23,088 nt of DNA from the IMG/VR virus record IMGVR_UViG_3300042453_004207, positions 1 through 23,088 of that record, one strand, 5' to 3'. A model generated the notes under the pieces. It saw nothing but the letters and a program-made list of their open reading frames with translations. It was not told the DNA's origin and made no database searches. The DNA comes from a virus. Positions 5,588-13,080 of this stretch are shown one piece after another (position 1 is the first letter of the stretch; each line of letters begins with the position of its first letter). The translations under genes and the position numbers were made by a program.

Positions 5588-7040
5588 TAAAATTTCTCGC
5601 GCAGACGCCGTTAAAGAATTGTGGCGGCGTGGCGAATTATCTTGGAAACTCGACTCTGTGCAAAAAGAAATGCACAGGCGATTTTACAATGACGGATTTA
5701 AAACAAACACTTGGTTACTCGCTCGTCGTTCGGGAAAAACGTTTCTTCTTTGCGTTCTTGCACTTGAACAGTGCATTAAGGTTCCAAACAGTATTGTAAA
5801 ATTTGTTTCCCCAACAAAACTTCAGGTTAATAATAACGTTCGACCGATTTTTAAATTTCTTTTACAGGATTGTCCTGAAGATGTAAGACCTGATTTTAAA
5901 ACCAAAGATTATATTTATTATTTTCCAAACGGTTCTGAAATTCAGTTAGCTGGTACTGATAACCAACACGCTGAAAAACTTCGCGGTGGCGACTCTCACA
6001 TTTGTATCGTTGACGAAGCCGGAAGTTGCGATGGGCTAGAGAATATCATTAAGAGTATTCTTCTCCCCACTACGCTTATCACTCGTGGAAAAATGATTTT
6101 AGCGAGCACTCCTCCCAGCGAATCTGGCCACGAGTTTATTAAATTTATCGAAGACGCTGAACTCAAGGGTTCTTTAATTAAAAAAACAGTCTTTGATAAC
6201 CCTCGTATTACAACAGATCAGCTTGATGAACTCATCGAAGAACTCGGTGGATTAAACACCGATGCCGCAAGACGAGAACTTCTATGCGAAATTGTTAAAG
6301 ATAGCACCACTTCTGTTATTCCAGAAGCAACAGATGAGCTTTATAAGGAGATTGTGAAGGAATGGCCGCGCCCGCCTTTCTACGACGCTTATGAAGCTAT
6401 GGATTTAGGGTTTAACGACCTGACTGTTATCCTGTTTGGTTATTACGACTTTAGAGCGGCTAAAATTATTATTGAAGATGAGTATGTCATTAACGGGCAC
6501 CAACTTCATCTTCCTGAACTTGTTAATAAAGTTAGAGAAATTGAAGCAAAGCTTTGGACAAATCCATATACCAACGAAGTTAAGAAGCCGACAAAACGAG
6601 TTAGCGACATTGACTACATCGTTCTGAATGAAATTCGTCGTATTAGTAACAACGAAATTGTATTTGAGGCTGCTAAAAAAGATAATAACGAAGCTGCCAT
6701 TAATACACTTCGTGTTCTACTCGCCAAAAAACAAATTATTATTAATCCAAAATGTTCTACTTTACTTAGGCACTTAAAGAATGTAAAATGGAAAAGCGTA
6801 AATAACAAAGAGCGTTTTGCTCGGTCGCCAGATGACGGCCATTACGATGCCGTGGACGCTTTAAAGTATATGATTAGAAGTATGAATTATAACAAAAATC
6901 CATATCCTTCAAATCATTCTCCGGGTGCCAATGCGCCTTTTGTTGAACAATATCTTTATGCAAAAAATGGGAGCGGGGAGTCAAGCGATAACGGGAAGCT
7001 TGACATTTATAAAGCCATTTTTGGTATTAAAAGGAAGTAA
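5580..7040 (+). CDS. terL: Terminase large subunit
   Basis: This 486-residue protein is the ATPase-nuclease motor that packages phage DNA through the portal. The ATPase domain has a Walker A motif ARRSGKT (residues 48-54), Walker B HICIVDEAG with D145 and E146, and a coupling segment ILASTPP. The nuclease domain (RNase H-like) has D275 in MDLGFND and a C-terminal acidic cluster at D418-D426 in DDGHYDAVD. Length is normal for TerL. The start overlaps the upstream small gene by 8 nt, and the portal gene follows after 2 nt. Confidence 0.95.
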   Translation: MSSKISRADAVKELWRRGELSWKLDSVQKEMHRRFYNDGFKTNTWLLARRSGKTFLLCVLALEQCIKVPNSIVKFVSPTKLQVNNNVRPIFKFLLQDCPEDVRPDFKTKDYIYYFPNGSEIQLAGTDNQHAEKLRGGDSHICIVDEAGSCDGLENIIKSILLPTTLITRGKMILASTPPSESGHEFIKFIEDAELKGSLIKKTVFDNPRITTDQLDELIEELGGLNTDAARRELLCEIVKDSTTSVIPEATDELYKEIVKEWPRPPFYDAYEAMDLGFNDLTVILFGYYDFRAAKIIIEDEYVINGHQLHLPELVNKVREIEAKLWTNPYTNEVKKPTKRVSDIDYIVLNEIRRISNNEIVFEAAKKDNNEAAINTLRVLLAKKQIIINPKCSTLLRHLKNVKWKSVNNKERFARSPDDGHYDAVDALKYMIRSMNYNKNPYPSNHSPGANAPFVEQYLYAKNGSGESSDNGKLDIYKAIFGIKRK

Positions 7041-7042
7041 TC

Positions 7043-9115
7043 ATGGACGGTCAAAGTAAGTATCAATCCGCTGAAGACATTTATTTCGCAGCCAAAAAAC
7101 CCGAGCAAGTTGCTGCGGTTCTTCTTGAGAAGTCGGCGTCGTTCTTTAACGTTCTTCGAGCTAATGCTCTCCTAGAAAAGCTTCAACGGATGTGGAGAGC
7201 TTACCACGGTGCGTATGATAACGACCTCGGTTTTGGACACCGCATTAATTTTACCGGTGAACAGGGTGAATTTACGCAACTCGCTGTAAACCACTTCCGA
7301 AATATTGCACGAAATATGTTTGTGATGGTGACTTCCAATCGTCCAATCATGGAAGCTCGCGCTGTTAACACTGACTATAAATCTCTTGCCCAAACACACA
7401 TTGCCAACGGCGTTCTTGATTATTACATGCGCGAAAAGCGCCTTGAAGACTCGCTAAAATTTGCGACTGAAATGGCAATCGTTCTCGGCGCAGGATTCGT
7501 TAAGCTTGAATGGAATGCCACCGCTGGCGAAGCCTATGACGTTGATCCTGAAACCGGAGAATTTAACTACGAAGGTGAAATTGAATTCTCAAATCTTTCA
7601 CCATTTGACGTAGTTGTTGATGGAACGAGAGAATCTTGGGATAACGATTGGATTATGTGTCGTACTTTTAAGAATCGGTACGACCTCATGGCCAAATACC
7701 CAGAACTCGCTGATAAAATTAAGGCAATTCCACCAAAGAACCAAAGTTCTGTCTATCGTCTTGCTGTTTTCTCAAACGACGACACCGATGATATCCCAGT
7801 TTATGAGTTTTTCCATCGCCGCACAGAGTCCATGCCAGAGGGTCGTTACCTTCTTTTCGTTGACACTGATGCCGTGATGCTTGATGTGCCGATGCCGTAT
7901 CGCGTGATTCCAATTTTCCGTATTGCTCCGTCGAGCATTATGGGAACTCCATATGGTTACACGGATATGTTCGATATTTTCCCAATTCAGGAAGGCATTA
8001 ACGCTCTTTACAGTACTATTATGACCAACCAGAACGCTTTCGGCGTTCAAAATCTATTCGTTCCGCGTGATTCTGACGTTTCAATCGCGTCACTACAAGC
8101 CGGAATGAATATTATTGAAGGAAATAGTAAGCCAGAACCTATTAACTTTACTCAAACACCAGCGGAAGTCTTTAAGTTTCTTGAAATGCTAATTCATTCG
8201 GCTGAAACTATCTCTGGCGTTAACAGCGTTGCCAGAGGAAATCCTGAAGCTTCTCTCAAGTCGGGCGCAGCGCTTGCGCTTGTTCAAAGCATGTCGCTCC
8301 AGTTCATGTCAGGACTTCAACAGTCTTACGTTAAGCTGATTGAAGACGTTGGAACTGCGCTTATTAATATCCTCAAGGACTTCGCCAGAACTCCAAAAGT
8401 CATCGCGCTTGTTGGTAAGAACAATCGCACTGAGCTTAAAGAGTTTACAGGCGAAGATGTTAGCGCAATTAACCGCGTTGTGGTTGATGTAGGTAATCCG
8501 CTTTCTCGCACTATCGCAGGTCGCGTTCAAATGGCCGAACAAATGCTGCAAATGAATCTTATTAAGACTCCGCAGCAGTATTTTCAGGTGATGAACAGCG
8601 GTCGTCTTGATAGCATGTTTGAAGGCGAGATGAGCGAACTGATGCTTATTAAGTCTGAAAACGAAAGACTGATGGAAGGCGAAGATGTTCAAGCTTCCGC
8701 TCTTGATGCACATCGAATGCACATTATGGAACATAAGTCAGTACTTTCAGATCCGGATCTTCGCAAAGATCCGACTCTAACGGAGAAGGTTTTTAGTCAT
8801 ATTTTAGAACACATTGATCTTCTTCGTAACACTGACCCCGATCTTCTCGCAATGATCGGAGAGCAGCCGCTTCCTCCAATGCAACAACCTCTGGCCCCAA
8901 CGCCAACTGGAGAAAGCATTCCGATTCAAGGTCAAGAAAATATTCCAAATAGAACCTTGGAAAGAAGTCCAATGTCTGATATGATGGGGTTAGAAGGTGC
9001 GCCGGAAATGATTGCGCAAGCTGGAGGAGGTATGCAACAACTCCCCGAGATGCCAACACCTCCGCCTCCCTTCCAAGGAATGCCGGTTACACCGGGTCAA
9101 ATAACTCCTCAATAA
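7043..9115 (+). CDS. Portal protein
   Basis: A 690-residue protein directly downstream of TerL, with AGGAAG before its ATG. It would form the dodecameric ring through which DNA enters the capsid. Supporting features are length, position and segments typical of large podovirus-type portals: SPFDVVVDGT followed by WDNDWIMCRTFKNRYDLMAKYP (read in two parts, about residues 190-220), and a central region from RIAPSSIMGTPYGYTDMFD onwards. The C-terminal 80 residues are rich in Pro, Met and Gln and look flexible. Homology beyond these visible segments was not tested. Confidence 0.85.
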   Translation: MDGQSKYQSAEDIYFAAKKPEQVAAVLLEKSASFFNVLRANALLEKLQRMWRAYHGAYDNDLGFGHRINFTGEQGEFTQLAVNHFRNIARNMFVMVTSNRPIMEARAVNTDYKSLAQTHIANGVLDYYMREKRLEDSLKFATEMAIVLGAGFVKLEWNATAGEAYDVDPETGEFNYEGEIEFSNLSPFDVVVDGTRESWDNDWIMCRTFKNRYDLMAKYPELADKIKAIPPKNQSSVYRLAVFSNDDTDDIPVYEFFHRRTESMPEGRYLLFVDTDAVMLDVPMPYRVIPIFRIAPSSIMGTPYGYTDMFDIFPIQEGINALYSTIMTNQNAFGVQNLFVPRDSDVSIASLQAGMNIIEGNSKPEPINFTQTPAEVFKFLEMLIHSAETISGVNSVARGNPEASLKSGAALALVQSMSLQFMSGLQQSYVKLIEDVGTALINILKDFARTPKVIALVGKNNRTELKEFTGEDVSAINRVVVDVGNPLSRTIAGRVQMAEQMLQMNLIKTPQQYFQVMNSGRLDSMFEGEMSELMLIKSENERLMEGEDVQASALDAHRMHIMEHKSVLSDPDLRKDPTLTEKVFSHILEHIDLLRNTDPDLLAMIGEQPLPPMQQPLAPTPTGESIPIQGQENIPNRTLERSPMSDMMGLEGAPEMIAQAGGGMQQLPEMPTPPPPFQGMPVTPGQITPQ

Positions 9116-9120
9116 CATTG

Positions 9121-9152
9121 GCTTTTAAAAATAATAAACTTTTTTAAAAGGC
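9121..9152 (+). terminator. AT-rich hairpin after the portal gene
   Basis: GCTTTTAAAAA (9121-9131) pairs with TTTTTAAAAGGC (9141-9152) with one bulged G and a 9-nt loop. There is no clean U tract beyond the 3' arm, so termination would be partial or bidirectional. It lies between the portal stop and the motif at 9154. Confidence 0.35.
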
Positions 9153-9153
9153 A

Positions 9154-9170
9154 TTTAACAACTATATAAG
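9154..9170 (+). promoter_or_regulatory. TTAACAACTATA motif, before 9180
   Basis: An exact TTAACAACTATA (9155-9166) continues as TAAG and lies 10 bases before the ATG at 9180. No Shine-Dalgarno sequence lies in between. It stands right after a hairpin, at the boundary between the packaging and tail-fibre blocks. Confidence 0.55.
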
Positions 9171-9179
9171 ATAAAAGAA

Positions 9180-9560
9180 ATGGCTACTACCAGAAGTTAT
9201 AGCTCGTTAGACCAAAACCAAATAATGCAACGCGCTTTCGATGAAAGCAAAGATGCACTCAGGGTCCAAACCGAAGCTGTAGTTGTCGCTAACGCGATGG
9301 AAGTTGCTATTTCTGACAGAGATGATTCGATCAGACTAGGGGATGGGACAAATCTAACTCAAGTGAATCCAGACGGTTCACTGAAGGTTAGTACTGGTCT
9401 GGTGAAGGACTCGTATGATTACTTTAGTGGTAGTCATACGGAAACCACTAGCACTTATGTATATAGAAGGGGAGGAATTTCGGGAACAGTCGTAGCAACG
9501 GTGCAAATCGTTTACGCTGACTCCAATAAAGATGAAATAGTTAGTTTATCGGTAATATAA
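9180..9560 (+). CDS. Small putative virion protein
   Basis: A 126-residue product starting with MATTRSYSSLDQNQIMQRAFDESKD (shown here only as an N-terminal helix that precedes the beta-rich part). The second half is beta-strand rich and contains RRGGISGTVVATVQIVYAD, a pattern seen in small structural proteins of other tailed phages. No membrane or enzymatic motifs. It heads a run of three tightly spaced genes leading into the tail-fibre gene, so a tail or neck role is likely but inferred. Confidence 0.65.
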   Translation: MATTRSYSSLDQNQIMQRAFDESKDALRVQTEAVVVANAMEVAISDRDDSIRLGDGTNLTQVNPDGSLKVSTGLVKDSYDYFSGSHTETTSTYVYRRGGISGTVVATVQIVYADSNKDEIVSLSVI

Positions 9561-9561
9561 G

Positions 9562-9786
9562 ATGTTTAATTTGCACTTCGATCCGGTTACTACTCAATTA
9601 GTAATTGGAAAGAAAAAGAAAAGCGGCTCTGGGGGCGTAAATGGTGGTATTGCCACTATGAGCGCTCTATATGTCGTTAATGACTTGGAATTGCAGATAA
9701 ACACTGTTATAGTTAAAGACTATATAGAAGTTGCCGAAGACGGGTCATTTACAGTTTTTCAAGCTAGTACGGTGGAGATCGCCTAA
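9562..9786 (+). CDS. Small hypothetical virion-region protein
   Basis: A 74-residue product with a short Lys/Gly-rich loop (KKKKSGSGG, about residues 17-25) and otherwise alternating hydrophobic residues suggesting beta structure. It starts one base after the previous stop and shares the A of its stop with the next ATG (TAATG). Tight packing between two putative virion genes is the main clue. I do not recognise the family. Confidence 0.6.
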   Translation: MFNLHFDPVTTQLVIGKKKKSGSGGVNGGIATMSALYVVNDLELQINTVIVKDYIEVAEDGSFTVFQASTVEIA

Positions 9787-10175
9787 TGTCACAATTTATT
9801 TTTAATAAAAGATTGACACCACCGATACCCGACCTCAATAAAGTTTCCGTCTATGTAAAACCAGACGGCGAACTCTATATGAGAAAAGATTCGGGAGTAG
9901 AAGTAAAAGTTTCAGGCAAAGCCTCCATGAAAATCGAGGCTCGACTTATTACTGCCGCTGAAGCTGCTCAAAAATTCCTCGTTTTACAAGCTATTCCATC
10001 TGAACCTGAAAATATCTCCCTAATTATCGGTCATGGTGGTGGAACACAAATAAAAGGTTTAGGGTTTGATATTTCCGGAGAGAATAATACCGTTCTATAT
10101 TGGGACGGTAAAGCACTTGATGGATTTATTGAGGAGGGAGATGTTTTTCTCCTTCATTATTTAACGATCGTTTAA
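9786..10175 (+). CDS. Beta-rich structural protein with fibre-tip-like domain
   Basis: A 129-residue product. From about residue 46 it resembles the last 80 residues of the tail fibre at 10214-12613: a strand with L-x-L-x, a variable loop, a W-x-G or F-x-G turn, then a closing GD-x-hydrophobic strand (EEGDVFLLHYLTIV here, VAGDTLVVRFWVS there). This domain type is common at the C-terminus of phage fibre proteins. It overlaps the previous gene by one base, and a 38-bp A/C/T-rich spacer with GGAAGG leads to the next gene. Probably a tail or fibre accessory protein. Confidence 0.65.
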   Translation: MSQFIFNKRLTPPIPDLNKVSVYVKPDGELYMRKDSGVEVKVSGKASMKIEARLITAAEAAQKFLVLQAIPSEPENISLIIGHGGGTQIKGLGFDISGENNTVLYWDGKALDGFIEEGDVFLLHYLTIV

Positions 10176-10213
10176 TAACAACAATAATAACAACAATTTA
10201 GGAAGGTACTTAA

Positions 10214-12613
10214 ATGAGTATTTTTATTAAAAAGAAATTTATAGGCGACAACGAAGTTGACGGCGCAAAAGTATTGATGCTGAACAACCAAGCTGTTCGC
10301 GCTGAGAACGCTTCTGGAGCAGCAGTTGAACTTTTCAAGCTGGACTCTTCAAACGTTCTACAATTCGTTCAAATGCCACAGGTTTCAGCAGATCCAACTT
10401 CTGGAAACCAACTTGCTCGTAAGAGCTATGTCGATGCACAAGACGCCGCTGAAGCTGCTGCTCGTGCTGCCGCCGTTTCCGGCCTCGAAGCCGCTGTAGA
10501 CGCAGAAGAAGCTCGCGCTCTTGCTGCCGAAGCTGCGCTTCAATCCGAAATCGACGCTGAAGAATCAGCTCGCGCTGCCGCTGTAAGCGCCGAAGCGTCT
10601 GCTCGTCAGGCCGCTGATGCTGCTGAAGCCGCTGCTCGCGCTGCTGCTGATACTGCACTTCAGGAAGCTATTGACGCTGAAGAAGCTCGTGCGATTGCCG
10701 CTGAAGCTGCCCTTCAGGGTGAAATTGATGCAGAAGAATCAGCTCGCGCTGCTGCTGTTTCCGCCGAAGCTGCTGCTCGTGAAGCTGCCGACTCCGCACT
10801 TGATGCTCGTCTTGATAGCCTTGAGCTTGATAGCGTCACCAAGAGCTACGTTGACACTGAAGTCGCTGGCGCAAAAAGCTATACAGATCAAAAGGTTGCA
10901 GATCTAGTTGCATCAGCACCAGCAGTCCTTGATACCCTCAAGGAACTCGCTGATGCTCTCGGTGAAGATCCAAACTTTGCAACAACCGTTGCTGGTCAAA
11001 TTGGCGCAGAACAGGCCGCTCGCGAAGCTGCTGACTCTGCTCTTCAGTCTGAAATTGATGCTGAAGAAATGCGTGCTCTTACAGCCGAAGGCGCTCTTCA
11101 AAGCGAAATCGACGCTGAAGAAGCCGCTCGTATTGCCGCTGACGAAGCCCTCGATGGTCGCCTTGACAGCCTAGAAGCCGATAGCGTCACCAAGAGCTAC
11201 GTTGATTCACAAGACGCTCTAAAGCTTGACCTTGCCGGTGGAACCATGTCCGGCGATATCACAATGGATGGTAATGCCGTTAAGTTCCGTCCATTCGGAA
11301 TGATGGGTCAGGAAGTCAAGTTTGGAACTATTACTGTTCCCGGTCCATTTGGTCCGGTTCCTGCATTTGGAGTCGACGCCGGAAACAACGACGTTCGCAT
11401 TAGCACTTCAACTGCCGTTAAGGTTGAAATCCCATATGCAATGGGTGCTCATGAATTTGAGCTTTCTGGAATAGCAGCGAAGATCAATTTCCCTGAAGTT
11501 GTTCTCGGAAATGGTTCAAACTCCATTCTCCTAAAGGGCGTTGCTCAACCTGTTTCTGACACTGATGGCGCAAACAAGATTTACGTGGACACCACCGCTG
11601 GTAATGCGGCGGCTGCTGCTGCGCTAACTGAACAAGAACGCGCGATTGCCGCTGAAGCTGCTCTTCAGATGGCAATTGACGACCTTGAGTCCGATCTTGC
11701 CGGTGAAACCGCTGCTCGTGAATCTGCCGATAGTGGTCTTCAAAGTGCTATTGAAGCCGAAGAAGCTCGTGCTACGGGTGCGGAAGCCGCTCTCCAAGCT
11801 GAAATTGATGCAGAGGAAGTTCGTGCTGCTGCTGCCGAAGCTGCTCTTGAAGCCGCTATCGATGCAGAAGAAGCTCGTGCGATTGCCGCTGAAGCCGCTG
11901 TCGAAGCTGCTGCTGAGGCTTACACCGACGCTGCTATTGCCGCTCTAAAGGGTTCAGTAAGCGGAAGTTATGATTCTCTCAAGAAAATCGAAGACAAGAT
12001 CGAGTTTATTGTTCAAAATACCGATCCTGCCGCTCTTGATTCTCTTGCAGAAATCGTAACTGCATTCCAAGGAGCCGATGGTAGCATTAACGCTGCTATT
12101 AGCGCCCTTGCTGCAAGCGCATCTGCTGATCTCGACGCTGAAGAAGCCGCTCGTATCGCTGCTGACAGCGCTGAAGCTTCTGCTCGTCAATCAGCCGACG
12201 CTGCCCTCGATGCACGTATCGACGTTCTTGAAGCAGATCCAACCACCAAGACCTATGTTGACGCACAGGTCGCTTCAGAAGCCGCTGCTCGTATTGCAGG
12301 CGATGCTGTTCTCCAGAGCGCAATTGACGCTCTTGAAGCAAGCACTGCTGCTTTCCAACCAGCCGCTCCAGAAGTGTTCACACTATCATCAACCGATATT
12401 GCTAACCAGTACATTGAACTTTCAGTGACCGCTGTTGTTGCAAACTCTGTTGAAGTTCGCGTCAACCGCATGTTTGCTCTCCCAAGCGAGTTCACACAAT
12501 CTTCCGGTACTGCCGGTAAGGTTCGTCTGTCATTCGCTGGTGCTCTTGCAACCGGTGGACAACAGGCTCTCGTTGCTGGCGACACTCTTGTCGTCCGCTT
12601 CTGGGTTAGCTAA
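10214..12613 (+). CDS. Tail fibre protein with Ala-rich coiled-coil repeats
   Basis: A 799-residue protein. A short N-terminal domain leads to NQLARKSYVDAQ, followed by long Ala/Glu coiled coils built from repeats of the form AAEAALQSEIDAEE at about residues 75-205, 260-320, 470-580 and 635-720. Fibre hallmarks are several K-SYVD-type segments, LDTLKELADALGEDPNF, and LAGGTMSGDITMDGNAV, which opens a central beta domain (about 335-465). The last 80 residues are a beta tip. The composition predicts a trimeric, elongated fibre. GGAAGG precedes the ATG, and a strong terminator follows the stop. It could be a side or tail fibre; the receptor-binding role may lie in the downstream propeller proteins. 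Confidence 0.85.
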   Translation: MSIFIKKKFIGDNEVDGAKVLMLNNQAVRAENASGAAVELFKLDSSNVLQFVQMPQVSADPTSGNQLARKSYVDAQDAAEAAARAAAVSGLEAAVDAEEARALAAEAALQSEIDAEESARAAAVSAEASARQAADAAEAAARAAADTALQEAIDAEEARAIAAEAALQGEIDAEESARAAAVSAEAAAREAADSALDARLDSLELDSVTKSYVDTEVAGAKSYTDQKVADLVASAPAVLDTLKELADALGEDPNFATTVAGQIGAEQAAREAADSALQSEIDAEEMRALTAEGALQSEIDAEEAARIAADEALDGRLDSLEADSVTKSYVDSQDALKLDLAGGTMSGDITMDGNAVKFRPFGMMGQEVKFGTITVPGPFGPVPAFGVDAGNNDVRISTSTAVKVEIPYAMGAHEFELSGIAAKINFPEVVLGNGSNSILLKGVAQPVSDTDGANKIYVDTTAGNAAAAAALTEQERAIAAEAALQMAIDDLESDLAGETAARESADSGLQSAIEAEEARATGAEAALQAEIDAEEVRAAAAEAALEAAIDAEEARAIAAEAAVEAAAEAYTDAAIAALKGSVSGSYDSLKKIEDKIEFIVQNTDPAALDSLAEIVTAFQGADGSINAAISALAASASADLDAEEAARIAADSAEASARQSADAALDARIDVLEADPTTKTYVDAQVASEAAARIAGDAVLQSAIDALEASTAAFQPAAPEVFTLSSTDIANQYIELSVTAVVANSVEVRVNRMFALPSEFTQSSGTAGKVRLSFAGALATGGQQALVAGDTLVVRFWVS
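10829..10854 (+). repeat. 26-bp direct repeat, copy 1
   Basis: An identical 26-bp stretch beginning GATAGCGTCACC recurs at 11180-11205. Both copies encode the same DSVTKSYVD peptide at the end of a coiled-coil block. A diverged third version lies near 12235-12262. They mark internal duplication of a fibre module and are sites for recombination. Confidence 0.75.
11180..11205 (+). repeat. 26-bp direct repeat, copy 2
   Basis: The second exact copy of the repeat at 10829-10854, 351 bp downstream in the same reading frame. Recombination between the copies would delete 117 residues without changing the frame. Confidence 0.75.
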
Positions 12614-12643
12614 TAATTCTCTAGCGTTAGCTAGTTAATTTGG

Positions 12644-12683
12644 GGGATGCGTTTGTTTTATATAAACAGGCGCATCCCTTTTT
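12644..12683 (+). terminator. Intrinsic terminator after tail fibre gene
   Basis: GGGATGCG (12644-12651) pairs perfectly with CGCATCCC (12671-12678), with a further short stem (TGTTT/AAACA) in the loop, and five T follow. A smaller hairpin, CTAGC-GTTA-GCTAG (12621-12634), lies just upstream. Confidence 0.85.
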
Positions 12684-12720
12684 ACCAATATTTATACTTT
12701 TTTTATAAAGGATTTATTTT

Positions 12721-13068
12721 ATGCCACTACTTTCAATTCCAGCTTCCGTTTCTAAGGGAGCATCACAATCTGTTACTCTGGATAAAAGTGCGCTTTTTGC
12801 TCTAGCTGCCGTTTCCGGTGATTCATTTTTCTCTGTTCAGGCAAACGTGAAGCGTGCCATTGTTGAATATAACTCAGAGCCCGGAAATCAAACTGAGTTC
12901 CTCGTGTTTGATCTTTCACAAGCGTCGCCAACCGCATCTTTTCAGGTGAGTCTACGCGCTCGATCAAGTTTTCTACTTGAACGAATTGTTCTTGAGGATT
13001 TTGATGGCGGCACTCTTGTTGTTGAACGCGCGGATCTTCCAGTTGGCTACGACGTAACCATTATTTAA
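12721..13068 (+). CDS. Stand-alone fibre N-terminal domain
   Basis: A 115-residue protein that aligns end to end with the first 105 or so residues of the two large proteins downstream: LPSS/IPAS-x-SKG near the start, VEY/VVYKS in the middle, FDL/FDFTQ-x-SP, S-x-RARSSF/KARNSF-x-E-IVL-x-DFD-GG, and a final L-P-x-G. It ends where those proteins enter their Gly-rich hinge. It may be a virion adaptor that occupies the same docking site without a receptor-binding head, or the remnant of a third propeller protein. It has AAAGGA eight bases before its ATG and follows a strong terminator. A 12-nt gap leads to the first paralogue. Confidence 0.75.
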   Translation: MPLLSIPASVSKGASQSVTLDKSALFALAAVSGDSFFSVQANVKRAIVEYNSEPGNQTEFLVFDLSQASPTASFQVSLRARSSFLLERIVLEDFDGGTLVVERADLPVGYDVTII

Positions 13069-13080
13069 TGGGGGTAAATT

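Noticed and set aside
10335-12585. Minus-strand and off-frame open frames within the tail-fibre gene
   Set aside because: They mirror the Ala/Glu repeat codons and give Gln/Arg/Leu-rich low-complexity products.
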